From: a virus
IMG/VR virus record: IMGVR_UViG_3300030098_001314
Location: 1 to 31,901 of that record
Strand: one strand, 5' to 3'
Length of the DNA stretch: 31,901 bases
Below the pieces are notes generated by a model that saw only the letters and a list, made by a program, of their open reading frames with translations, had not been told where the DNA came from and made no database searches. Both the position numbers and the translations under genes were made by a program. Of this stretch, positions 1 through 7,736 are shown piece after piece. Position 1 is the first letter of the stretch, and the number at the start of each line of letters is the position of its first letter.

Positions 1-834
1 ATGGGCGTTCAAGATTTTAATAAAATTCCTTTAGAAGAAATTCCTGATGAATTAAAAAATTTAGACATTCTTGATGGGTCTCCACCTTGTTCAGTTTTTA
101 GCATGTCTGGTAAGCGTGAAAAAAAATGGGGTAAAGAGAATTATTTCCGAGAAGGTCAAAAAAAGCAAAAGCTAGACGACCTTTTTGGTCATTTTATTGA
201 AGTAGGAAAAAGACTTCAGCCCAAAATAATTGTGGCCGAAAATGTCAAAGGTTTAATTGCGGGCAATGCCAAAGGATATGTCAAAGAAATTTTTACGGCC
301 TTTCGTGAAGCTGGATATTCAACTCAATTATTCCTTTTTAACTCAGCAAAAATGGGGGTTCCTCAAACAAGAGCAAGAACTTTTTTTCTTGCTCGACGGA
401 ATAATTTAAACCTAGCAAAAATTCACTTAAGCTTTGATGAGCAGATTGTAACGATTAAGCAAGCCTTACAGGGTACAAGTCCTAAAGGAGCGAAGCCATT
501 AACTGGCAAGGCAGCAAGGTTATGGAAAGGGACTGTTCCAGGCAATAATTTTTCAAAAGCTGCAGGCGGCTCTTGGTTTACCTGGAATCGACTTTCTTGG
601 AGAAGACCTTCTCCAACAGTTGTAAGCGGGTCGCCTCCGAGTCATCCTGATGAACAGCGTTTTCTTAGCCCTAGTGAGATTATTCGCATTCAAAGCTTCC
701 CTGATGACTACAATTTCCTTAAATCTGATCCCTGTTATGTTATGGGGATGAGTGTCCCACCTTTTATGACTCAGCGAGTGGCTTTAGAAATTGCTGAGAA
801 ATGGCTTATTCCAGAGGCTTCAAATGGCGGCTAA
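1..834 (+). CDS. DNA (cytosine-5) methyltransferase, 5'-partial
   Basis: Transfers a methyl group from S-adenosylmethionine to C5 of cytosine in DNA. Visible C5-methylase motifs in order are: motif IV DGSPPCS with the catalytic Cys at residue 30 (counting from the first base), motif VI AENV (Glu80), motif VIII QTRAR (122-126), a motif IX-like RRPSPTVV, and motif X GMSVPPFMTQRVA near the C-terminus. Motif I (the SAM-binding FxGxG) is missing, so the N-terminus lies upstream of the window and the ATG at base 1 is probably an internal Met. The target-recognition region between VIII and IX is short (roughly 70 residues). It overlaps the next gene by 11 nt, so it is translated with the packaging genes. 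Likely role: protecting phage DNA from host restriction, or marking DNA for packaging (inference). Confidence 0.9.
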   Translation: MGVQDFNKIPLEEIPDELKNLDILDGSPPCSVFSMSGKREKKWGKENYFREGQKKQKLDDLFGHFIEVGKRLQPKIIVAENVKGLIAGNAKGYVKEIFTAFREAGYSTQLFLFNSAKMGVPQTRARTFFLARRNNLNLAKIHLSFDEQIVTIKQALQGTSPKGAKPLTGKAARLWKGTVPGNNFSKAAGGSWFTWNRLSWRRPSPTVVSGSPPSHPDEQRFLSPSEIIRIQSFPDDYNFLKSDPCYVMGMSVPPFMTQRVALEIAEKWLIPEASNGG

Positions 835-1147
835 AGGATCTAGTAAAGCTGAAACTTTAATCCGTGTTCAAAGGTTTTCACGGATTATTGCTAATGGTGG
901 AAGAAGGTCAGATTGCGTTCGGTATGCTTCAGAAAACTGGGGGGTGTCAGAAAGAACTGCAGATAACTATTTAGAGGCAGCTAGGCAAGCTCTCAAAGCT
1001 GATTGGGATATTGAACGACCCCAAATGATTGCGGATCTTTTGAGCCAATGCAGCACCTTACAGATGGAAGCCAGAAGGGCTGGTCAATATCACATTGCGC
1101 TTGGTGCTATTAATACAGCAGCAAAATTAGCTGATCTTTGCTCTTGA
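824..1147 (+). CDS. terS: Terminase small subunit (probable)
   Basis: A 107-residue protein directly upstream of, and overlapping, the large terminase gene. I chose the ATG at 824, which overlaps the methylase stop by 11 nt; a TTG at 791 would only extend it back into methylase coding sequence. Residues about 27-55 (RRSDCVRYASENWGVSERT) look like a helix-turn-helix, as in small terminases that recognise the packaging site. The rest is predicted helical and could mediate ring assembly. The identification rests on position, size and the HTH-like segment, not on a motif unique to the family. Alternative: another small phage DNA-binding protein. Confidence 0.7.
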   Translation: MAAKGSSKAETLIRVQRFSRIIANGGRRSDCVRYASENWGVSERTADNYLEAARQALKADWDIERPQMIADLLSQCSTLQMEARRAGQYHIALGAINTAAKLADLCS

Positions 1148-2508
1148 CTATTCTTCAAGAATTAACAACTGGGCACGTTTTACATCCTGAAGGGTTTAAA
1201 CCTTATGTAATTTCTGTTGAAGAAAAAGAAGTAGAAACAAATTTAATCAAAGAACGTATTTTCAAAGGTTTATTAAATTATCAACAAAAAATCTGTGAGG
1301 ACCATAATCATAGGATTGTTGGATTCTGTGCAGGATATGGAGCAGGAAAAACAAGAACCTTATGTGCATGGACTACCTTATGCGCTCTTGATAATCCCAA
1401 TACGGTTGGCGCTGTATTCGCCCCTACTGGTGCTTTGGTTCGTGATGTTTTGCAGCGTTCCCTTGAGGATTTTTGGGAAACAAATGAAATCAATTATGAA
1501 TACAGAGCTTCACCCTTACCAGAATACAAACTAAATCTTCCTACTGGTGAAGTGACAATTCTTTGCCGATCAATGGAATCTTGGCAGAGAATTATTGGTG
1601 TTAACCTTAGCTTTATTGGTTCAGATGAGTTAGACACAACTAAAAGTGATATTGCACAAAAAGCAATTGAAAAGTTTCTTGGAAGATTAAGATCAGGAAA
1701 TAGAAGACAATTAGGTCTTTTTTCTACTCCCGAAGGTTTTGGAACCTTCTATAATTTATTTGTCCGAGAAGGTCACAAGGAAGATCGAGCACTCTACAAA
1801 GCTCGAACTGCTGATAATCCTTATCTTCCTGATGATTTTCTTCAAGCATTACTCGAAAACTATCCAGCTTCTTTAGTTCGCGCTTATACCGAAGGAGAAT
1901 TTTGCAACCTTCAGACCGGGGCTGTCTATGACAGATTTGACCGAGCAAAGCATGTAACTAAAGATATGCCTGACCACTCTTCAGAAATTATTAGAGTTGG
2001 TTGTGACTTTAACGTTGGAAACTGCAATGCAGCTATCGGGGTAATTAGCAAAGGGCATTTATACATTTTTGACGAGATAGGTGGAGCCCATGACACAGAT
2101 TCAATGGCCGATCAGATCAGAGCCAAGTTTCCGCATCAAACAATTTATGCTTACCCAGACGCTTCAGGAGGAAATAGATCAACAAACGCTGCGAAGACCG
2201 ACATCGAGTTATTGCAGCAGAGAAGAATTACAAATTTATCGCCAGCAAGCAACCCTTATGTAAGAGATCGAGTTGCAGCAGTTCAAGCAATGTTGTGTAA
2301 TGGAAAAGAAGAAATTCGACTACATATTCATCCTCGTTGTGAAAAAACAATTGAATCTTTAGAACTTCAAGCCTATGCAGAAGATGGTTCTCCAGATAAA
2401 ACTCAAAATTTAGATCACATGGCCGACTCGCTTGGATACCTTATTTGGAGAGAGTTCAATCTATTACACATGAACTCTGGACGCTCTACAGGTATTAGGA
2501 TCTACTAA
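1138..2508 (+). CDS. terL: Terminase large subunit (packaging ATPase/nuclease)
   Basis: The DNA-packaging motor: the ATPase translocates DNA into the prohead and the nuclease cuts concatemers. The N-terminal ATPase shows Walker A GYGAGKT (66-72) and Walker B FIGSDE (about 159-164). The RNase H-like nuclease shows GCDFN with Asp290, YPDASGG with Asp341, and DHMADSLGY with Asp426/Asp430. The length of 456 residues is normal. No ATG is available. The start is TTG at 1138 or, perhaps better, TTG at 1144, which overlaps the terS stop as TTGA and suggests translational coupling. The sequence is complete with all catalytic acids present. Confidence 0.96.
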   Translation: MLLTILQELTTGHVLHPEGFKPYVISVEEKEVETNLIKERIFKGLLNYQQKICEDHNHRIVGFCAGYGAGKTRTLCAWTTLCALDNPNTVGAVFAPTGALVRDVLQRSLEDFWETNEINYEYRASPLPEYKLNLPTGEVTILCRSMESWQRIIGVNLSFIGSDELDTTKSDIAQKAIEKFLGRLRSGNRRQLGLFSTPEGFGTFYNLFVREGHKEDRALYKARTADNPYLPDDFLQALLENYPASLVRAYTEGEFCNLQTGAVYDRFDRAKHVTKDMPDHSSEIIRVGCDFNVGNCNAAIGVISKGHLYIFDEIGGAHDTDSMADQIRAKFPHQTIYAYPDASGGNRSTNAAKTDIELLQQRRITNLSPASNPYVRDRVAAVQAMLCNGKEEIRLHIHPRCEKTIESLELQAYAEDGSPDKTQNLDHMADSLGYLIWREFNLLHMNSGRSTGIRIY

Positions 2509-2547
2509 AAGATGACTAAACTGTTCACATAGACCGAGGTTTTTATC

Positions 2548-3993
2548 GTGTATAGCGGATTCAACCATTACGACAGAGAAAAAACAGGTGATTCAGCCGA
2601 GATAAACGATCCTTGTTCGGCGTGGTACAACATGGAAGCTCATTGGGGTCTTATTGAAGATTTATTAAATGGAACCTATGAAATGCGCCGTCGTCATAGG
2701 AGATATCTACCTCAAGAACCTAGAGAATTAGACGAATCTTATGACAACAGATTAGCCCGTTCAGTTTGTCCTCCTTATTATCAAAGGCTTGAAAGAATGT
2801 TGGCAGGAATGCTAACTCGAAAACCTGTCAGATTAAATGACGTTAGTGACACGATCAGAGAAAATCTTTTTGATGTAGACCTTCAAGGAAATGATCTTAA
2901 TGTCTGGACTTATGAGACTGCTCGCAAAATGATTCGCTACGGCCATGTTGGTGTGCTTGTTGATGCACCTGCTGAAGCCAACGGTCGTCCTTATTGGGTT
3001 TCATATACTCCTAGAGAAATTCTTGGATGGAGAAGTGAGTTAGTAGATGGTCAGCAGAAATTCACGCAGTTAAGACTGTTAGAAAAAGTTTTTGAACCTG
3101 ATGGTCTCTATGGTGAAAAGCAGGTTGAGCAAGTTCGATTGTTAACACCAGGAGCTTTTGAAATTCACAGAAAAGATGATGATGGCAATTATTCAATACA
3201 TGATGAAGGAACAACTTCTTTAAATGAAATCCCTTTTTCTGTTGCTTATGCCAACAGGATTAATTGGATGGAATCACGACCACCGATGGAAGACATTGCA
3301 GAATTAAACCTTAAGACTTATCAAATCCAATCAGACCTCGACAATCAATTACATTTGTCGGCTGTCCCGATGCTTGCCTTTTATGGGTTTCCACAATCTA
3401 GCGAGGAAGTATCTGCTGGCCCCGGCGAAGCAATTGCTTTCCCTGCTGAAGGTCGTGCTGAATATATAGAACCGAGTGGTCGTAGCTATGACGCACAATT
3501 TAAAAGACTTGAACAAGTTGCCTTACAGATTAATGAGCTTGGTTTGGCAGCAGTTCTAGGGCAAAAGCTATCCGCAGAAACAGCAGAAGCAAAAAGAATA
3601 GACCGCTCGCAAGGAGACTCAACAATGCAGGTGGTAGCACAACAAATGCAAGATATGATTGATAATTCCCTTTTGTATCATGCAAAATATCTAGGCACTA
3701 ATGAATCTGGCAGTTGCTTTGTAAATCGTGACTTCTTGGCTTCTCGTCTTGATCCTCAAGAGATTGGAAGCTTGCTGCAACTTTATACTGCTGGCACTAT
3801 CTCACAGGAGACAATGTTAAAACAGCTTGTCGAAGGTGAAGTCTTGGGAGATGACTTTGACGTTGAGGAAGAACTTGAATCAACTGAACAAGCTGGCTTA
3901 ATAGATATGGAACAACCAGAGGAAGAAATAGAAGAAGATGATGATGATTTAGAGGATGAAGATGAATTAGAGGAAGAAAATGAGGATAATTAG
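2548..3993 (+). CDS. Portal protein (DUF4055-like)
   Basis: Forms the dodecameric portal ring at the capsid vertex through which DNA is packaged and ejected. It has 481 residues and sits between terL and the minor head gene, the classic portal position. The N-terminal half contains a YLPQEPRE...YDNRL segment, an ML(A)GML helix, and an FDVDLQGNDLNVWTYE region that I recognise from DUF4055-type portals. The C-terminal about 40 residues are almost entirely acidic (Glu/Asp runs), a common portal tail. The GTG start at 2548 is preceded by a GAGG ribosome-binding site at about 2536-2539. The stop is 2 nt before the next start. Confidence 0.88.
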   Translation: MYSGFNHYDREKTGDSAEINDPCSAWYNMEAHWGLIEDLLNGTYEMRRRHRRYLPQEPRELDESYDNRLARSVCPPYYQRLERMLAGMLTRKPVRLNDVSDTIRENLFDVDLQGNDLNVWTYETARKMIRYGHVGVLVDAPAEANGRPYWVSYTPREILGWRSELVDGQQKFTQLRLLEKVFEPDGLYGEKQVEQVRLLTPGAFEIHRKDDDGNYSIHDEGTTSLNEIPFSVAYANRINWMESRPPMEDIAELNLKTYQIQSDLDNQLHLSAVPMLAFYGFPQSSEEVSAGPGEAIAFPAEGRAEYIEPSGRSYDAQFKRLEQVALQINELGLAAVLGQKLSAETAEAKRIDRSQGDSTMQVVAQQMQDMIDNSLLYHAKYLGTNESGSCFVNRDFLASRLDPQEIGSLLQLYTAGTISQETMLKQLVEGEVLGDDFDVEEELESTEQAGLIDMEQPEEEIEEDDDDLEDEDELEEENEDN

Positions 3994-3995
3994 CA

Positions 3996-6518
3996 ATGGC
4001 TGCTGGTGATGTTCCAGAAAGCGTTTATAGAAACACGCTTGATCTAAATCGTTTCAGCACTGGAACGTCTAAGAAACTTGTCAAACAATATGACCGAATA
4101 ATCAATGATGCCATTGACCAATTGGCAAGAATTGAAAGGATGCCAAGAGCAAAACAGCCAAAATATAAGGCTGATCGGTTGCGTTCTCTTCTAAAACAAT
4201 TAGATGCAAGTCTGAAAGGTTGGTCAAATAAAAGTGCTGCTCAGATGGTTAAGGAACTTGATGGCATAACAAGATTGCAAAGTGAGTTTGCACAGATTCA
4301 ACTAGAGAAAGCTCTTCCAAATGTCCCTGCTGTTAGCAATGCAGTTGTTAACCCTTTAAATGTCACAAAGGGATATGCAGAATCGGTTGTTAATAGTAAT
4401 CCTATTGATATAAATGCTTCTTTATTGAGTGATGATCTACAGGCAAAAGTAAAAGGGATTCCACAAAAGTTTTCTTTAACTTCTAAGCAAGGATCTCTTG
4501 TTAATCTTCCTAATGGTCAAAATTTAAAACAGGCATTTAGAGGTTTAGCAGCAAAGCAAGGAGAATTGTTTGGTCGAACTGTCCGAGATGGAATGTTGAC
4601 AGGGGAACCGACTCCACAATTAGCTCGAAGACTTAGAGATCAGTTGATTTTTGAAGACGGTAAACCTTTTAAACCGAATCAAGTAACCAACCTAGTCAGA
4701 ACAAGTGTTCAGCAAGTTAGCAATGATGCAGCTCAAGCTGTATATGCAAATAATCAGGACATCACAAAAGAATATCGGTGGGTTGCAACTCTTGATTCTC
4801 GGACGGCTCCTGAATGTCAGATTTTAGATCAGCAGAAATTCAAATATGGACAAGGCCCACAACCTCCACAACATTTTGGATGTCGTTGCAGGACTGTTGC
4901 TGAATTGGATTACGAAGGTTTAGGAATTACACCACCTAAGACACCATTAGGAAAAAGAGCAGCAGAGGGTGGCTCTGTTCCTGCTGGTACTAGCTATGGA
5001 AAATGGCTAAAAGATCAATCGGCAAGTTATAAAGCGAAAAGCTTGGGTAAAAACAAAGTCAAATATTTTAATGCCTTGTCAAAAAAATATGGCCCTGATC
5101 AAGCCTTAAAAAAACTTGTTCGTGAGGATGGATCATCTAAGACTTTAAAGCAGTTACAAAAGACATACACAAAAACACCTTCCAAGAAACTGGCAGCAAA
5201 ATCAAAACTTGTTGATTGGGATGCAGTCTCTAAATCTCCAAAGACAAAAGCTGCTTTGGAAGAATCCAAAAAACTTTCGGAAAAACTTTCTAAGGCAACT
5301 TCTGTTGCTTCTTTGTCAAAACAAATTGCTAAACAACAGCAAAAAGACTTGGCGAAGGTTGTTAAAGCTAAAAAAATTGTCCCTAAAGTTAAAGGTGCAG
5401 AGAAAGCAACTCTTCAAAAGTTGGATGCTTCTACAAAAAACAATTTAAAAAACTTTAAGGAGGCTGATTTATCAAAACCAAACCATCAAAAGTGGTTTAC
5501 AAATCAAAAGGCTTTTAATAGCAATCTAATTCCAAAAGGTAAATACGATACGATCACACCAAAAGAACTTGGCAAGCTTGTAGAGAAAAAAGAAATTGCC
5601 AAGCTTCAACAGAAATACGATAAAGCCTTTAAAAAGTCATTACTTCCTGCCAAGCCTGTTAAACCTAGAGCGCCATTAAAGAAATGGGATGATCCATCCT
5701 TCATTCAGAAAAATATTGGAAGCACCGACACAAAGACACCACCACCACCTCGGAAAGCTCTGAGGAATGGAAAGAAAAAAACTGATGACCTCTACTGGAA
5801 ATCTGATAATAAAAATGCTGTCAAAAACTATGACATGTCGGTGGCTCAACTAAAGGATGCAGAAGAGCAAATAAGTAATTGGACAGGAGATTATTTCTAT
5901 GACATTCGAGCAGTTCAAATTAAACAGGCACAATCAGTAGGAAAACAATTAAACCCGAATGAACTTCGTCTTTTAAATGAGAGGATACGGGATAACAAGT
6001 TTATGACTAACGCCCAAGTTGGTTTAGTTGCTAGGAACGCTGACAAGATGGAGAGATATATAGCAAACTCACCCAAATGGAATGGGCCAACACGCTTTAT
6101 AAACGAGACTGATAAATTACATAAAAATCCTTTTTACACAAAACAACCGAATGGAACAATTTATAGGGGCATGACTGTTCACAAGAAAAGTATTGTTGAT
6201 GAAGTAGTTAATAATATGAAAAGAGGAGAAGCCGTTTCTACAATGGAAAGTTGGTCAACAAGTCCAAGAACTGCTTTAAAATTTGCAAAAGGAGAAATAG
6301 GAGATGGTAATCATGGAATTGTATTTAGGCATGTCAACAAATATGGAACACCAATCGAACATTTGAATGGAATGAATGAAAGTGAAATATTACAGCCAAG
6401 TGGGGTTAGGTACAAGGTTATTAGTAAGAAGACAAAAAACTGGAAAGAACCTCTTGAAGAAGGTGGGCCAAAAACAGTGGAGTACTCTATGACTGAAGTT
6501 GTCTTACAAGCTATTTAA
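3996..6518 (+). CDS. Mu F-like minor head protein with C-terminal ADP-ribosyltransferase domain
   Basis: An 840-residue protein. Residues about 180-310 are a phage Mu F/SPP1 gp7 head-morphogenesis domain, with TAPEC (Cys274) and GCRCR (Cys296, Cys298) and the typical RWVATLDSRTAPEC core. Residues about 330-640 are Lys/Gln/Ser-rich and helical, probably an extended linker. Residues about 700-840 carry the three motifs of an R-S-E ADP-ribosyltransferase: IYRGM (Arg724), SWSTSPRTALKFA (STS 754-756) and ESE (Glu795, Glu797). The ExE form usually means transfer of ADP-ribose from NAD to arginine. Mu F-type proteins are virion-associated and often enter the cell with the DNA, so the enzyme may be delivered at infection (inference). 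Target unknown. Family members are commonly 250-500 residues, so this one is long. Confidence 0.88.
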   Translation: MAAGDVPESVYRNTLDLNRFSTGTSKKLVKQYDRIINDAIDQLARIERMPRAKQPKYKADRLRSLLKQLDASLKGWSNKSAAQMVKELDGITRLQSEFAQIQLEKALPNVPAVSNAVVNPLNVTKGYAESVVNSNPIDINASLLSDDLQAKVKGIPQKFSLTSKQGSLVNLPNGQNLKQAFRGLAAKQGELFGRTVRDGMLTGEPTPQLARRLRDQLIFEDGKPFKPNQVTNLVRTSVQQVSNDAAQAVYANNQDITKEYRWVATLDSRTAPECQILDQQKFKYGQGPQPPQHFGCRCRTVAELDYEGLGITPPKTPLGKRAAEGGSVPAGTSYGKWLKDQSASYKAKSLGKNKVKYFNALSKKYGPDQALKKLVREDGSSKTLKQLQKTYTKTPSKKLAAKSKLVDWDAVSKSPKTKAALEESKKLSEKLSKATSVASLSKQIAKQQQKDLAKVVKAKKIVPKVKGAEKATLQKLDASTKNNLKNFKEADLSKPNHQKWFTNQKAFNSNLIPKGKYDTITPKELGKLVEKKEIAKLQQKYDKAFKKSLLPAKPVKPRAPLKKWDDPSFIQKNIGSTDTKTPPPPRKALRNGKKKTDDLYWKSDNKNAVKNYDMSVAQLKDAEEQISNWTGDYFYDIRAVQIKQAQSVGKQLNPNELRLLNERIRDNKFMTNAQVGLVARNADKMERYIANSPKWNGPTRFINETDKLHKNPFYTKQPNGTIYRGMTVHKKSIVDEVVNNMKRGEAVSTMESWSTSPRTALKFAKGEIGDGNHGIVFRHVNKYGTPIEHLNGMNESEILQPSGVRYKVISKKTKNWKEPLEEGGPKTVEYSMTEVVLQAI

Positions 6519-6696
6519 GATAATCTGGTTTTTCTGAAAGGTTGATTGTTTCTGCTTCAATTCCTTCTGCTTTTAAAGCCTTGTCCAGATCTTTGTCTAT
6601 TTGGTCGTCAGTTCTGTCGTCATTGGGGTCGATATTGTAACTAATCCCAATCGCAGTGAACGGACTCCTGTCAAGGTAAGGTTCTTTTTTAGCCAT
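6511..6696 (-). CDS. Small minus-strand protein of unknown function
   Basis: A 61-residue, highly charged ORF (MAKKEPYLDRSPFTAIG at its start, then an Asp-rich stretch DPNDDRTDDQIDKDLDKAL) lying against the direction of all surrounding structural genes. It fills the gap after the minor head gene and overlaps that gene's end by 8 nt tail-to-tail. Composition looks like a soluble helical protein, not like an antisense shadow. I recognise no family. No clear ribosome-binding site is seen upstream of the start at 6696. It could be a moron-type gene with its own promoter. Confidence 0.5.
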   Translation of the reverse strand: MAKKEPYLDRSPFTAIGISYNIDPNDDRTDDQIDKDLDKALKAEGIEAETINLSEKPDYLK

Positions 6697-6718
6697 TGAC
6701 TTTTTTCGGCTTGCCCTT

Positions 6719-6813
6719 ATCTTAATAAGATTAGTGCTCTTTGTAAAGTCATGTCCTACAGTAAAAAGAAAAAAGGCAAGAAAGGGGGCAAAAAGAAGTA
6801 ATCTTGATAAGAT
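6719..6813. repeat. Pair of near-identical 13-bp inverted repeats
   Basis: ATCTTAATAAGAT at 6719-6731 and ATCTTGATAAGAT at 6801-6813 differ at one central base. Each is a 5-bp dyad around a 3-nt centre, and each lies about 20 nt upstream of a small plus-strand ORF (starts 6751 and 6837). The first is also in the divergent space between the minus gene starting at 6696 and the plus ORF at 6751. They may be operator sites or RNA hairpins. Function is unknown. Confidence 0.5.
6751..6801 (+). CDS. Lysine-rich mini-ORF (16 residues)
   Basis: Encodes MSYSKKKKGKKGGKKK: ten of sixteen residues are Lys. It is too short to call securely, but it sits in the structural operon just before a second Lys-rich ORF and behind one of the paired inverted repeats. 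If translated it would be a nucleic-acid-binding peptide by charge alone. No ribosome-binding site is evident. Confidence 0.3.
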   Translation: MSYSKKKKGKKGGKKK

Positions 6814-6836
6814 AAAGACTAATCATTGCTTTTCTT

Positions 6837-6944
6837 ATGAGCAAGACTTTTCTCCAAAAACTTGCTGATGCAAAAAGCAAGCCTTCTAAAGTTGAGGTAA
6901 AAACCGAGACTGTTAAGAAGAAAACCACCAAAAAAATCAAGTAA
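6837..6944 (+). CDS. Lysine-rich small protein (35 residues)
   Basis: ATG at 6837, stop at 6942-6944. The sequence begins MSKTFLQKLADAKSKPSK and ends KKKTTKKIK, with about a third Lys and no Cys or Trp. It lies 20 nt upstream of the scaffold gene in the same orientation. A basic peptide co-expressed with scaffold and capsid could be an internal DNA-neutralising protein, but that is inference. I know of no named family. Confidence 0.45.
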   Translation: MSKTFLQKLADAKSKPSKVEVKTETVKKKTTKKIK

Positions 6945-6964
6945 ACATTCACCCTGTGGGTTTT

Positions 6965-7657
6965 ATGGCTGAAGAATCAAATGCTCCTGTGGAGCAAGAT
7001 GTTTCTCCTGTGGAGAACAAAGCTCTTAAACAAGAACTGGAGTCAATGCGTAAAAAAAACGCTGAACTTTTAGACGAATATAAAAAAATCTCTCAACAAA
7101 TAAAAAATGTCCCAGACAATGTAAACATACAAGAACTAATTGATTTCAAGCACAATGCGGAACAGGCTGAACTTGAATCAAAAGGGAAATACACAGAAGC
7201 AAGGACAAAACTTGAAGACCAATATCGAGAGAAATCATCTGAAGATAAGAAACGAATTGCTGACCTTGAATCAAAAGTCCGAGAGCTTGAACTTATCTCT
7301 CCAGCAGTCTCGGCCTTGGCGGAAGTGGTACATGACCCGAATTTAGTTCTTAATAATTACATTCCAAAAGATAAAATAGAAGTTGATAGTGGTGTCCCTG
7401 TTGTTGTTGATGGATATGAAAGAACTCCAATCGTTGAATGGACTAAAAAACAATTAAGCGAAAAAGCCAACTACTTATTAAAACAAACAGCACCACAAGG
7501 AGGGGGCGCACCTGCTGGCAGGACTAGCAATTCTGAAATTCCTGCTGGAACTAAAAACCCATTTGCACCTGATAATTACAACATTACAGAGCAGATGAGA
7601 TTATATAGAACAGACAAAAATTTATATGAGAAGTTGCAATCGCAAGCGAAACGCTAA
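6965..7657 (+). CDS. Capsid scaffolding protein (probable)
   Basis: 230 residues from the ATG at 6965; a GTG at 6956 would add three residues. Residues about 18-115 are strongly heptad-like and charged (ALKQELESMRKKNAELLDEY, then ELESKGKYTEARTKLEDQ), predicting a long coiled coil. The middle is more globular, and the C-terminus after a Gly/Ala-rich linker (PQGGGAPAGRT) ends in a basic helix (NLYEKLQSQAKR). Size, coiled coil, basic C-terminal helix and position immediately before the major capsid gene are the hallmarks of a scaffold that nucleates prohead assembly. No capsid protease is seen nearby, so scaffold exit is probably non-proteolytic. Confidence 0.78.
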   Translation: MAEESNAPVEQDVSPVENKALKQELESMRKKNAELLDEYKKISQQIKNVPDNVNIQELIDFKHNAEQAELESKGKYTEARTKLEDQYREKSSEDKKRIADLESKVRELELISPAVSALAEVVHDPNLVLNNYIPKDKIEVDSGVPVVVDGYERTPIVEWTKKQLSEKANYLLKQTAPQGGGAPAGRTSNSEIPAGTKNPFAPDNYNITEQMRLYRTDKNLYEKLQSQAKR

Positions 7658-7730
7658 TATACTTACAACGACGAAGCTGTGCTAAGTCTTACGGGTTTGT
7701 GACCCACATCGTAAAAATCTTTATTTAGGA
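7634..7730 (+). promoter_or_regulatory. Possible promoter, leader hairpin and RBS before the capsid gene
   Basis: TTGCAA (7634-7639), an 18-nt spacer, then TATACT (7658-7663) resembles a sigma70-type promoter at the scaffold stop codon. Downstream, 7689-7714 can fold: TTACGGGT pairs with ACC...CGTAA around loop TTGTG with a 5-nt bulge. AGGA at 7727-7730 is the ribosome-binding site, 6 nt before the capsid ATG. A separate promoter plus a structured leader would help overproduce the capsid protein. The -35 is weak, so the promoter call is tentative. Confidence 0.35.
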
Positions 7731-7736
7731 AATTTT

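Noticed and set aside
791-823. TTG start giving an 11-residue longer small terminase
   Set aside because: The extra residues are methylase coding sequence in another frame; ATG 824 gives the usual small overlap.
6749-6952. 67-codon minus-strand ORF rich in Phe and Leu
   Set aside because: It is the antisense of the lysine-rich mini-ORFs; AAA/AAG codons read backward give Phe/Leu, which explains the hydrophobic look.
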